Source: an uncultured Clostridium sp.
Lineage (GTDB): Bacteria > Bacillota > Clostridia > Clostridiales > Clostridiaceae
Assembly (NCBI GenBank): GCA_934746015.1
Contig: CAKVEW010000009.1
Location: 1-64,000, forward strand
Reading direction: 5' to 3'
DNA: 64,000 nucleotides
In this document: positions 26,536 through 35,093 of the stretch, piece by piece
Position numbering within the stretch: the stretch's first letter is position 1
Layout: the number at the start of each line of letters is the position of its first letter
Program-made: the position numbers and the translations under genes
The notes under the pieces: model-generated
What the model was told of the DNA's origin: nothing
Database searches by the model: none
Seen by the model: the letters and a program-made list of their open reading frames with translations, nothing else

Positions 26536-29187
26536 TTATTTAATAAATTTTATGGTTCTTAATTCACCCTTTTGGAATTTTTTAAGATCTATAGAAGTCT
26601 CAAATAGTTCTGACTCCATTAAATTTGTTTTATAGATTTTCTTATAGTCAAATCCCGATCTTATAATTCCTCCATCTACTTCAAAATTTTCATTATTAAA
26701 TATTCTTAAGGCATATCCGTCATCCTTTACAGACTTTACAATTGTTCCAAAGCTTACATCACTACTATCTAATGTTATGAAATGATATCTTTTTGGTATT
26801 TTAAATAGTAATGGATTGGTTGGGAAATATGATAAAGGAAATACTGTTTTTTCATAGGATTGATTTTGGTAATAACATGGATCACAAGCATAAAAAATAT
26901 AATCATTCATAATAATATTGCTATTATAGTTCTCATAATAAGCAAGTCCTATTTCAAACTTATTTTCTCCAATAAGCTGTCCCTCAGGTGAATCAAAAAT
27001 CATATAATCAATTCCGCTTGGTCTACCTGGTCTTCTATTTAGGTCTGGTAGTCCCATTGCTCCTATAGATCTAAATAATGTTATTGAAAGGTCTTTTTTC
27101 CCTTCTCCAATTAATTCATATTCCTTACAACTTCTAGTAAATGCTGTAGTTACATATTCATTATTAACCATAGAAACATGATTTAAAATTGGATTTGTTG
27201 GACTTGGTTCTTCAAACCACCCATCCTTCTTCCAGTATTTTAAAGCCTTTGGATCTGTCTCCCTGGTAATATAAGTATATTGAGTACCTGCATAAGATAA
27301 GTCATTTTTATGATACCCTGTATACACAAGCCTTACCCTATGATTCTTTGCTCTATTATCTATAGATCCTTTTATCTCAATAACATCACTATCTTTCTTA
27401 AGTTTTATATTAATGCTGAACTTCATTTCACTATCCTTAATTCCATGCTTTCTACTTTCTAAGTCCTTAGGAACATTCCAGTTTCCATTTAATGTAAGTG
27501 TACTTATTTCATCACTTTCTATAGATTTGACCTCAGCATCTGAAAGGTCATTAGTCAATATTAGATCATTATCTGGATAAGAGTAATCGTAGCTATCTCC
27601 CTCATCACCTGATTCTTCAAGATAAATAGCTTTATTTATTGTTCTTCTAAGCTTTTTATCATATATTTGCACACCTCTATAGTCCTTTATAATTCTATAC
27701 CTACTATTTTCGATAACTCCATCTGTTGTTATAGGTACCTTATGGAAATACTTGACTCCCTCTCTAACATCTAAGGTCTTATAAGAAATTCCATCTAAAT
27801 CCTTTATTGTAATATAAATTGTTGATTCATAGAAAGACTTATTCATCTCAAGCTTTTCTTTATCTTTTCTGCAAACTCCAAAGTTTTTCTTAACTGAATT
27901 AATAAGCGTATACTCTACAATTTCTCCATTATCATATATTTCAAAATCAGGATCTTTGGTATATACTACCATCTTTATGGTTAAATCACGTCTATAAGGT
28001 AATGAATTAAATATAACTAATGGATATCCTTCCTCTTTTTCAACAGATAAGGCCACAATCTTCATTAGATATGCTTTTGCTGATTTCGCAATATTCAAAG
28101 CTTTAAGACTTTCATGCTTTATATAGTCGTTAGTTTCATCAGTTAATGTTGAAGATGAGTGTGTCTGACACTTTACTAATGTTTCCCAAGCTTTATCTAT
28201 TATTCCCTGATCATAAGGAACCCCTATACTATCCAACATAGACATTATAGGCTGTACCTCAAAAGTCAAAACTCTCTCACATTTATCCTGAATACTTTTT
28301 ATATCTGCCCTAGAGGAAAATAATGATTTATGAATTCTATGATACTGGGTTGAAAAAAGCTCATATTTATGGATTTTTAAATCCTTTCCTTTTTCTCTAA
28401 CACGATTGCAGAAATCTTCCCAAGTAGTTAATTTAAATTCATATTTATCTGATTCTGCATTGTATTTTTCTATTTTTTCCTTTATTCCAAGCATTATAGG
28501 ATTCTGATCAAATCCCAGTGGGAATACAAACTCATCCTTTAAAGTAGAATATGATAATAATCTTTCTATTAGCTGATGAACACTTATCTTATTGTAGTCT
28601 TCAGCTTTGTCAGTTAAAATAGTTCCATCCTTGAAAGCATAACACCCATAGCCATAACCAGAAATCATTGTACAGACTAGAATCTTACTTCCATCATTTG
28701 AAACTTGGTAAAACTCACTTCCTAAGTTATATTCATCTCCAACCCCTCTAGTAATTACAAAATTTTCTATTCCCATTTGATTAAATATCTTAGGGAAATC
28801 ATAAGAGTGACCAAAAGAGTCTGGAAGATATGCAATCATTGAGGAACCACCTAATTTATTGGCGCTTTGAATGCCCAATCTAAGATTATTTATTACTGAT
28901 TCCCCACTACTTATAAAACAGTCTAATTGAGAATTAAAAGGACCAATCAGTAGTTTCTTTTCAGTAACAACTTTTTTTACTCTATCTATATCTTCTGGAT
29001 GTAGACTTAAGTATTCATCAATGGGAGCAGTCTGACCATCGAAAAAAAACTTTTCAACCTCTCCACTTTCTAAAGCATTGAGAAGTTCCTTCATATTGTA
29101 TGAAAACTGAACCATGGCATCTTCTGCAGTGAAGTACCAAATTAAGTCCCAATGTGTATGATTGATACAGTGTGCTATTTTCTTCAT
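26536..29187 (-). CDS. GH38 alpha-mannosidase, MngB-like
   Basis: An 883-residue cytoplasmic glycoside hydrolase family 38 enzyme. The zinc ligands are in NHTHWDLIW (His12, Asp14), and the nucleophile Asp is in LPDSFGHS (about 149-156). The C-terminal half is the beta-sandwich domain of the family. The closest functional model is MngB, which hydrolyses 2-O-(6-phospho-alpha-mannosyl)-D-glycerate. The first in-frame codon (TTG at 29208) overlaps the ribosome binding site itself; the ATG at 29187, nine bases after AAGGAGG, is the true start. It is the first gene of a five-gene operon with PTS EIIB, EIIC, EIIA and an isomerase, so it should act on the phosphorylated imported mannoside. Confidence 0.9.
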   Translation of the reverse strand: MKKIAHCINHTHWDLIWYFTAEDAMVQFSYNMKELLNALESGEVEKFFFDGQTAPIDEYLSLHPEDIDRVKKVVTEKKLLIGPFNSQLDCFISSGESVINNLRLGIQSANKLGGSSMIAYLPDSFGHSYDFPKIFNQMGIENFVITRGVGDEYNLGSEFYQVSNDGSKILVCTMISGYGYGCYAFKDGTILTDKAEDYNKISVHQLIERLLSYSTLKDEFVFPLGFDQNPIMLGIKEKIEKYNAESDKYEFKLTTWEDFCNRVREKGKDLKIHKYELFSTQYHRIHKSLFSSRADIKSIQDKCERVLTFEVQPIMSMLDSIGVPYDQGIIDKAWETLVKCQTHSSSTLTDETNDYIKHESLKALNIAKSAKAYLMKIVALSVEKEEGYPLVIFNSLPYRRDLTIKMVVYTKDPDFEIYDNGEIVEYTLINSVKKNFGVCRKDKEKLEMNKSFYESTIYITIKDLDGISYKTLDVREGVKYFHKVPITTDGVIENSRYRIIKDYRGVQIYDKKLRRTINKAIYLEESGDEGDSYDYSYPDNDLILTNDLSDAEVKSIESDEISTLTLNGNWNVPKDLESRKHGIKDSEMKFSINIKLKKDSDVIEIKGSIDNRAKNHRVRLVYTGYHKNDLSYAGTQYTYITRETDPKALKYWKKDGWFEEPSPTNPILNHVSMVNNEYVTTAFTRSCKEYELIGEGKKDLSITLFRSIGAMGLPDLNRRPGRPSGIDYMIFDSPEGQLIGENKFEIGLAYYENYNSNIIMNDYIFYACDPCYYQNQSYEKTVFPLSYFPTNPLLFKIPKRYHFITLDSSDVSFGTIVKSVKDDGYALRIFNNENFEVDGGIIRSGFDYKKIYKTNLMESELFETSIDLKKFQKGELRTIKFIK

Positions 29188-29382
29188 GTCTGTTAATCCT
29201 CCTTTCAATAAAACTATATCAGTTATTTATTTCATTAATAAACAGATATAATTACAATTTCTTTTCATTATTTCTCCCTATTAATGCAACTTTTCAAATT
29301 TTTCTTCATTAGATTTTAATGTTATAATAATTATATAAATATTTTAAAATTATTTATATTTCTTTGTGAGGTGAACTAAAAC

Positions 29383-31323
29383 ATGAATAAATATAGTCGA
29401 TACATTACGATACTTAGAGAGCTTGTTTCTACAAACAATTACATGACAATATCTCATTTTGCAAAGGCATGCAATTCATCAGTTAGAACTATACACTCTG
29501 ACATAAATAGTCCAGACTTTATTGCACTTCTTTCTGGTGCTTCTATTGAAAAAAAACAAAATTTGGGTATAAAGCTTATAGCTAATAAAAAGCAAATGGA
29601 CTCTATTTATTCAATCCTTAACACCCCTACTGAAAATGATAATAAGGATGACTTAAATGATTTTAACTATATTCTTTTAAAACTATTGACTTCTAATAGC
29701 CAGTTAAATATAGACAAACTTTCTAAGGAGATGTATAAATCTAAATCCTCAATAATATCAATAATTGATGAGATAGAAACTTTTGTTACCATGCATAACT
29801 GTAATTTAATAAGAAAACCCAACTTTGGAATATATCTGGAAGGACCTGAAGAGAATATCCGTAATATGTTTTATAAAGTAATCTTGGATATTCCAATAAT
29901 AAATATTCATAGAAATGATTTAGATGCGAGAATCCCTGATGATTTATGTGTTAAAATGGATATGGTATTTAGTAAAGATTTTATAAAGAAAATAATCTCA
30001 ATAGTAAAAACCTCTGAAATCAATCTAAATACTTATTATTGTGATTATGATTTTGGAGCAGTGGTTCTAAAATGTTGTATTATTGTTAAAAGAAATCAGA
30101 TTCATAAATACATTGATTATAAAAAATACTTTGATAAATCAATTCAGGAGTATTATGTAGCCTCTATTATGAAAATTAATATAGAAAATGAATTCCATTT
30201 AACCTTATCAGAACAAGAAATATATTCTCTTGAAAAAGTTATTATATCTACTAGAAAGCAGATAAACCAACTTCAAATTCAGAAAAAATTTGATGAAAGT
30301 ATATTGGATAAATTTATAAATTTATTAAGTACTCACCTAAATGTAGATCTAAATTCTGATCATGAGTTAAAGATTAACCTTAGCAATCATCTCCGTCCAG
30401 CCATAAGAAGAATGAAATATGGAATATATAGTGAAAATCCACTACTAGATAGTATAAAGGCAAAATATGCAGATATATATATAGCTGTAATGACTAACAT
30501 AGATAAAATAGAAGAAACTGAAAATATTTTCTTCGATTCCAATGAATTAGGATTTATATGTCTTCATGTCGTCTGTGCATTAAACCGTTCAAAAAGGATT
30601 CGCTCTGTTAAAGCAGTACTTTTATGTGATGAAGGACTAGCTTTTGAATCACTTATAAAAAGCTCGGTAGAAAGTTCATTTAATGAAATTCATATATGTG
30701 AAACATACAGATACAGTGATTTTCCTGATTTAGATTTTAATCAATATGATCTAGTTCTAAATGCTACTAATAACCGTATTATCCATAAAAATGTTATAAA
30801 CATTGATTTAATGTTTAGTGAAAAATATCAATCTCAGGTTAGGCACTGGCTCTTTGCCAGAGAGATAGAATCTACTATTACCCTTAAAGATGAACTCCAA
30901 GATTACTTGCTTTATTTCACTGATAACAGTACATCTAAAGATGAGCTTATCACAAAATATTGCTCATATCTAAATGAGGTAGGGTATGTTACCCCTGAAT
31001 ATGAACAGTCGGTATTTGATAGAATTAATTTTTCATCCACAGCAATTCAGAGAGGTGTTGCAGTTTGTCACGGTGCAAAAAAATATGTTAATAGGTCTGT
31101 AATTTTAATAATTCATCTTAAGAACCCAATTCTTTGGGATTCTCAATTAGTTGACATTATCTTTTTTGCTGCAATCAGTGACGATATTAATAAAAATTAC
31201 AGTAAAATCTTCAGAAAACTACTCCATATTGTTTCTGATGATGAGTTAACCTACGCTTTGAAAAACTGTACTAGCACTGATGACATTCAAGCACTGCTTT
31301 TTAAACCAAACAATGCATCATGA
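29383..31323 (+). CDS. PRD-containing transcriptional regulator with PTS EIIB and EIIA domains
   Basis: A 646-residue regulator of the MtlR/LicR type, divergently transcribed from the mannoside operon. An N-terminal DeoR/Mga-like HTH (about 1-75) is followed by two PTS regulation domains (about 175-400), an EIIB-like domain with the Cys in VLLCDEGLAF (about residue 423), and a C-terminal EIIA-like domain with His in AVCHGAKKYV (about 567). Phosphorylation by HPr and the cognate EII proteins should switch it on only when sugar is available and glucose is absent. AGGTGA precedes the ATG. The likely target is the promoter of the GH38 operon in the shared 195-bp gap. Confidence 0.9.
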   Translation: MNKYSRYITILRELVSTNNYMTISHFAKACNSSVRTIHSDINSPDFIALLSGASIEKKQNLGIKLIANKKQMDSIYSILNTPTENDNKDDLNDFNYILLKLLTSNSQLNIDKLSKEMYKSKSSIISIIDEIETFVTMHNCNLIRKPNFGIYLEGPEENIRNMFYKVILDIPIINIHRNDLDARIPDDLCVKMDMVFSKDFIKKIISIVKTSEINLNTYYCDYDFGAVVLKCCIIVKRNQIHKYIDYKKYFDKSIQEYYVASIMKINIENEFHLTLSEQEIYSLEKVIISTRKQINQLQIQKKFDESILDKFINLLSTHLNVDLNSDHELKINLSNHLRPAIRRMKYGIYSENPLLDSIKAKYADIYIAVMTNIDKIEETENIFFDSNELGFICLHVVCALNRSKRIRSVKAVLLCDEGLAFESLIKSSVESSFNEIHICETYRYSDFPDLDFNQYDLVLNATNNRIIHKNVINIDLMFSEKYQSQVRHWLFAREIESTITLKDELQDYLLYFTDNSTSKDELITKYCSYLNEVGYVTPEYEQSVFDRINFSSTAIQRGVAVCHGAKKYVNRSVILIIHLKNPILWDSQLVDIIFFAAISDDINKNYSKIFRKLLHIVSDDELTYALKNCTSTDDIQALLFKPNNAS

Positions 31324-31386
31324 ATTTACTTACATTATAATCTTTAATCTTCTCATAGGAAATCATATATATTAATATATTAAAAA

Positions 31387-31422
31387 AGGAGGACTGATTT
31401 ATACAACTTAACCAGTCCTCCT
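31387..31422. terminator. Bidirectional terminator between PRD regulator and dhaM
   Basis: AGGAGGACTG (31387-31396) pairs perfectly with CAGTCCTCCT (31413-31422). An A6 run on the left serves as T tract for dhaM on the minus strand; the right side is ATTATTT. Confidence 0.75.
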
Positions 31423-31427
31423 ATTAT

Positions 31428-31814
31428 TTATATCTTGTTTAATTTTAATGATGATAATTTATCTGAAACTTCATCTAATGATCTTCCAAGACTCATTTCT
31501 ATTGATGAAATCACTGCACCTTCCACCATAGCAGCATCTACTATTTTTATTTTATCTCTCCCTTCTATTTCAAAGGTCTCTTTTACCATTTCAGCTGTTA
31601 AATAAGAGCTTCCTAAATCAAATAATATTAATACTCCATCATCAGTATAAATCTTATCTAAAGCTTCATAAATCTTATTATAATCATTTCCTAGCCTTCC
31701 ATCATTAGTTCCACCTACAGCCTCTATTACAACATCTCCAGACATTTCTTTAGCCAATTCCATTATTCCTCTTGCTAAGCTCTCACTATGGGATACTATT
31801 AAAAGTGATACCAT
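31428..31814 (-). CDS. dhaM: Dihydroxyacetone kinase phosphotransfer subunit DhaM
   Basis: A 128-residue EIIA-Man-like protein with the phosphorylated His9 in LIVSHS. It is a DhaM with only the EIIA domain and no fused HPr or EI domains, as in most Firmicutes. It takes phosphate from HPr and rephosphorylates ADP held on DhaL. The start is two bases after the dhaL stop with no strong ribosome binding site, so translational coupling is likely. It is the last gene of dhaKLM. Confidence 0.92.
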   Translation of the reverse strand: MVSLLIVSHSESLARGIMELAKEMSGDVVIEAVGGTNDGRLGNDYNKIYEALDKIYTDDGVLILFDLGSSYLTAEMVKETFEIEGRDKIKIVDAAMVEGAVISSIEMSLGRSLDEVSDKLSSLKLNKI

Positions 31815-31816
31815 AA

Positions 31817-32458
31817 CTATTCACTAAGCTCCTTAACAGTATTGAAAATTACTTCTAAAATCATAAAGGATGATGTTGCTCCTGGATCTTGATGGCCTAT
31901 ACTTCTATCTCCTAAATAGCTTGCCCTTCCTTTTCTTGCAGCAATAAGTTTTGTATATTCAACTCCATTTTGTGCAGCTACTACAGAATTTTTAAGAATA
32001 TCTAAAACTGGCTGATTATTCTTTATTCCATGGCAAACTTCGTTATAAGCTGGAATTAATGCATCTAACATAGTCTTGTCTCCTTCTTCCCCTTTTCCAC
32101 GCATCTTTATCCCCTCTATTGAAGCTTGTAATATATCTCTATAATCTATAATAGTTATTTCTGTTTTTCCCTTACCTAACATAGAAGCCTTCATAAATGC
32201 AGTTCCATATAATGGACCAGAAGCTCCTCCAACATTAGATACTATTGCCATACCTACTGTTTTAAAAATTTCTCCCCAATCCTTAAAATCAACATTTTCT
32301 ATTTTTTCCTTTGCCACTCTAAATCCCTTACTTAGATTTATTCCATGATCTCCATCACCAATTGCTGCATCTAAGTCAGTTAAAAATTGTTTATTTAAAG
32401 ATATTTTATTTTCTATTTTATCAAATATATATAGTATTTCTTTTAATGTTAATCCCAT
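31817..32458 (-). CDS. dhaL: Dihydroxyacetone kinase ADP-binding subunit DhaL
   Basis: A 213-residue helical-barrel subunit that keeps ADP tightly bound and passes phosphate from DhaM to dihydroxyacetone on DhaK. The magnesium ligands are Asp30, Asp35 and Asp37 in DLDAAIGDGDHG, at the same numbers as in the E. coli protein. GGGAG precedes the ATG. It lies 17 bp after dhaK and 2 bp before dhaM. Confidence 0.93.
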   Translation of the reverse strand: MGLTLKEILYIFDKIENKISLNKQFLTDLDAAIGDGDHGINLSKGFRVAKEKIENVDFKDWGEIFKTVGMAIVSNVGGASGPLYGTAFMKASMLGKGKTEITIIDYRDILQASIEGIKMRGKGEEGDKTMLDALIPAYNEVCHGIKNNQPVLDILKNSVVAAQNGVEYTKLIAARKGRASYLGDRSIGHQDPGATSSFMILEVIFNTVKELSE

Positions 32459-32475
32459 AGTTTTTCACTCCCATC

Positions 32476-33471
32476 TTATAATTGTTTAAATGCTGGAGTA
32501 TCTGCCTTAGCATCTAATAAATTCTTTAATTCTTCATCTAACTTTAGTAAGCTAATTGAGAATCCAGCCATTTCTATAGAAGTCATATATTCTCCAATTA
32601 AAGTCCTATATACTCTTATATTCTTTTCTTCTAATATTTTATTAACTTTTCTATTTACGATAAATTGTTCCATTAATGGAGTTCCACCTAATCCATTAAC
32701 TAAAACTGCAACTTCATCACCTTCTGATAAATTCATATCTCCAAGAATCTTGTCCATTAAATGAGTAACTATTTCATCAGCAGTCTTTAATTCTTCTTTA
32801 TGTGTTCCTGGTTCTCCATGAATACCCATTCCAATTTCCATTTCATTATCTGCTAAAGTAAAATTAGGTTTCCCAGCAGCTGGAACTATACAAGGAGTAA
32901 GTGCCATACCCATACTTCTAACATTATCTATTACCTTTTCTGCAACAGTCTTCACTTCTTCTAAAGTCGCTCCTGTCTCAGCTTTAGCTCCTGCTATTTT
33001 ATGAACAAAAACCGTTCCTGCTATTCCTCTTCTTCCTATTGTCCATGTACTATTTTCAACAGCAACATCATCATTAACTATTACAGATTCAACTTTAATC
33101 CCTTCCATTTCAGCCATTTCTTTAGCCATATCAAAGTTCATAACATCACCAGTATAATTTTTAACTACTAATAATACCCCTGAATCATTGGCAACTGCTT
33201 TAATAGCTTCATAAACTTGATCAGGTGTTGGTGAGGTAAATACAGCTCCTGCTACAGCTCCATCAAGCATTCCATAGCCAACAAATCCGCCATGTGAAGG
33301 CTCATGTCCACTTCCTCCACCACTTACTAAGGCAACCTTATTATTATTAATTTCTTTCCTTACTAAAACGTTTGCATTTTCTAGTTTACTTAAATATTGA
33401 GGATAGGCGTATGTCATCCCTTCTAACATTTCTTCTACAACATACTCAGGATTATTAATAACCTTTTTCAT
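32476..33471 (-). CDS. dhaK: Dihydroxyacetone kinase substrate-binding subunit DhaK
   Basis: A 331-residue subunit that binds dihydroxyacetone covalently through His218 (in MGIHGEPG), with His56 in GHEPSHGGF as the catalytic helper; both are at the E. coli positions. It yields dihydroxyacetone phosphate using phosphoenolpyruvate through the PTS. AAGGAG precedes the ATG. It is the first gene of dhaKLM; a candidate promoter (TTGTAA, 17 bp, TAAAAT) lies within the 257-bp upstream gap. No DhaR, DhaS or DhaQ homologue is adjacent. Confidence 0.94.
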   Translation of the reverse strand: MKKVINNPEYVVEEMLEGMTYAYPQYLSKLENANVLVRKEINNNKVALVSGGGSGHEPSHGGFVGYGMLDGAVAGAVFTSPTPDQVYEAIKAVANDSGVLLVVKNYTGDVMNFDMAKEMAEMEGIKVESVIVNDDVAVENSTWTIGRRGIAGTVFVHKIAGAKAETGATLEEVKTVAEKVIDNVRSMGMALTPCIVPAAGKPNFTLADNEMEIGMGIHGEPGTHKEELKTADEIVTHLMDKILGDMNLSEGDEVAVLVNGLGGTPLMEQFIVNRKVNKILEEKNIRVYRTLIGEYMTSIEMAGFSISLLKLDEELKNLLDAKADTPAFKQL

Positions 33472-33728
33472 AATACAGCACTCCTTAAATTATTTAATAT
33501 TTATATTAAATTTTCCATATTAAAAACTTGTATAATATTATTTTAAGTTTAAATCCAAAGATTTACAACCTATATTTTACATAATCAGGATATTTTGTTA
33601 CTATAATACTTTATTAATATTAATCTACAAAATATAAAGTTAAATATAAGGGTCTATCTTATTATAATGTGTAATTAGAAAAACTTAATATAATATGAGC
33701 TAGAGGAAACTTAAAGGAGAGCAATTAA

Positions 33729-33842
33729 ATGGGAATAAGAGAGAAGGCTAAACAATATATACCAATATCAATTGGAACTATATATACGATATATTTTTAT
33801 ACTTTCCTTATGAACATTAGTTTAAAGCATAGCCAAATATAA
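33729..33842 (+). CDS. Small membrane peptide (37 aa), separate transcription unit
   Basis: A 37-codon gene, MGIREKAKQY then a hydrophobic, Ile/Tyr/Phe-rich stretch (about 11-32), ending in SLKHSQI. AAAGGAG lies ten bases before the ATG, a TATAAT box lies near 33690, and a perfect hairpin terminator starts four bases after the stop. The unit therefore has all signals of a real small gene. One membrane helix with a basic N-terminus suggests an inner-membrane peptide. It could be a toxin of a type I system, a regulator peptide or a subunit of a membrane complex; no antisense RNA or partner could be shown. Family not recognised. Confidence 0.55.
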   Translation: MGIREKAKQYIPISIGTIYTIYFYTFLMNISLKHSQI

Positions 33843-33846
33843 AAAT

Positions 33847-33868
33847 AAAAGCTCCATAGGGAGCTTTT
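33847..33868 (+). terminator. Terminator after the 37-aa gene
   Basis: AAAAGCTCC (33847-33855) pairs with GGAGCTTTT (33860-33868) around a 4-nt loop. Confidence 0.8.
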
Positions 33869-33940
33869 AAAATTCATATTTCTGTAATTTGGAACAAATT
33901 ACTTCAATAATTCTACATTTTACATTCTTTATTCTTAATT

Positions 33941-33962
33941 ATGAGTTCTCTCAAGAACTCAT
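33941..33962. terminator. Hairpin just past the TetR gene
   Basis: ATGAGTTCT pairs with AGAACTCAT around CTCA, ending one base before the stop codon of the TetR gene. No clear T tract on the minus strand. Confidence 0.45.
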
Positions 33963-33963
33963 A

Positions 33964-34539
33964 CTAAACTCTTTCTGCTTTTATTCCGTGTTCAAAATAC
34001 TTCATAAACTTTTTAGCTATTTCTTCATGATTATATTCTTCTTCATTAATAATTTCATAAAGAGCTGCTGAAACTAAAACTCCAACTAAGCTATAACTTA
34101 AGAGTTCTGGATCTTCATCTTCTATGAATCCAGCAATTATACCAGCTTTAAACTTAGATGTACTATTATCTATAAGAGTTTTTATCTCATCTCTAAGCAT
34201 ATCATTACGCTCTTCATTTCCCCATAACTGGCTAATTATAACCTTAAATAAATCCTTATTTTCATATACATATTTAAGCATTACTTTAACAGACTCTTGT
34301 ATAATTTCATAAGGATTCTCCATTCCATCAGTTGCATTTTCAACTTCCTCATGAATAAGGTTAATACCTTCCTTAATAATAAATATGAAAAGTTCTTCTT
34401 TGCTTTTAAAATGATAATATAAACTACCTTTAGCAACACCAGCTTTTGCTACTACTTCATCCATAGTAGCACCAGTATATCCACTTTTTGAAAATACCTT
34501 TATGGCAGATTCAAAAATAGCTCTTTTTGTTTTATTCAT
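33964..34539 (-). CDS. TetR-family regulator
   Basis: A 191-residue TetR/AcrR regulator. The N-terminal HTH (about 5-50) shows the usual TGATMDEVVAKAGVAKGSLY segment and the YYHFKSKEELF signature; the rest is the helical ligand domain. GGTGGAG precedes the ATG. It is 15 bp after the methylglyoxal synthase gene and is probably co-transcribed with it, so it might respond to metabolic or membrane stress. It is also the only TetR in the window and thus a candidate for the operators upstream of the YhgE gene, although no such operator is found at its own promoter. Confidence 0.88.
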   Translation of the reverse strand: MNKTKRAIFESAIKVFSKSGYTGATMDEVVAKAGVAKGSLYYHFKSKEELFIFIIKEGINLIHEEVENATDGMENPYEIIQESVKVMLKYVYENKDLFKVIISQLWGNEERNDMLRDEIKTLIDNSTSKFKAGIIAGFIEDEDPELLSYSLVGVLVSAALYEIINEEEYNHEEIAKKFMKYFEHGIKAERV

Positions 34540-34554
34540 CTACTCTCCACCTTC

Positions 34555-35007
34555 TTAGAAATTATCCCTTCTGATACGATTATAATAATCTATAACATTT
34601 CTGTTATACTCTTTATTAATATTAATGGAGGTTAAAAGAAAATCTGCAGTTGATTTACTCATAGCAACAGCTACATCATATAAAACTGCTATTCTTAATA
34701 AAGCTTTAACATCAGGATCATGAGGTTGAGATGTTAATGGGTCCCAAAAGAAAATCATAATATCAATATCACCATTTACTATAGCTGCTCCTATTTGTTG
34801 GTCTCCACCCATAGGTCCACTTTTAAAACCTTCTACTTGTAAGCCTGTTTTTTCACTAATAATTTTTGCTGTAGTACCTGTGCCACAAAGTTTATGTTTG
34901 CTTAATTCTTCTTTATTTTCCTCTGCCCAGCTTAATAAGGCTTCTTTCCTATTATCATGAGCAATAAGGGCTATTTTCTTTACAACTTCCATTGTATAAC
35001 ATTCCAT
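34555..35007 (-). CDS. mgsA: Methylglyoxal synthase
   Basis: A 150-residue enzyme that converts dihydroxyacetone phosphate to methylglyoxal and phosphate, a bypass used when phosphate is short or sugar phosphates build up. The catalytic Asp is in MGGDQQIG (about residue 69) and the His in QPHDPD (about 96); the GTGTTAK phosphate loop is also present. An in-frame ATG at 35025 lies inside the ribosome binding site region; the ATG at 35007, directly after GGGGGAGAATT, is preferred. It is followed by a TetR gene and is near dhaKLM, which produces its substrate. Confidence 0.93.
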   Translation of the reverse strand: MECYTMEVVKKIALIAHDNRKEALLSWAEENKEELSKHKLCGTGTTAKIISEKTGLQVEGFKSGPMGGDQQIGAAIVNGDIDIMIFFWDPLTSQPHDPDVKALLRIAVLYDVAVAMSKSTADFLLTSININKEYNRNVIDYYNRIRRDNF

Positions 35008-35053
35008 AATTCTCCCCCGTATCATATATATACATATTTATATTATTAATAAA

Positions 35054-35082
35054 ATTATACATAAATGAATATTAATTTACAA
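35054..35082 (-). promoter_or_regulatory. Promoter of mgsA-tetR
   Basis: On the minus strand TTGTAA (35077-35082), a 17-bp spacer and TATAAT (35054-35059), starting 47 bp before the mgsA start. It separates this pair from the giant glucan synthase gene upstream. Confidence 0.65.
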
Positions 35083-35093
35083 TGGTATAAAGT

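Noticed and set aside
33363..33378. cre-like sequence inside the start of dhaK
   Set aside because: The minus strand has TGCAAACGTTTT, but the last two conserved bases of the CcpA consensus do not match and the site is inside coding sequence.
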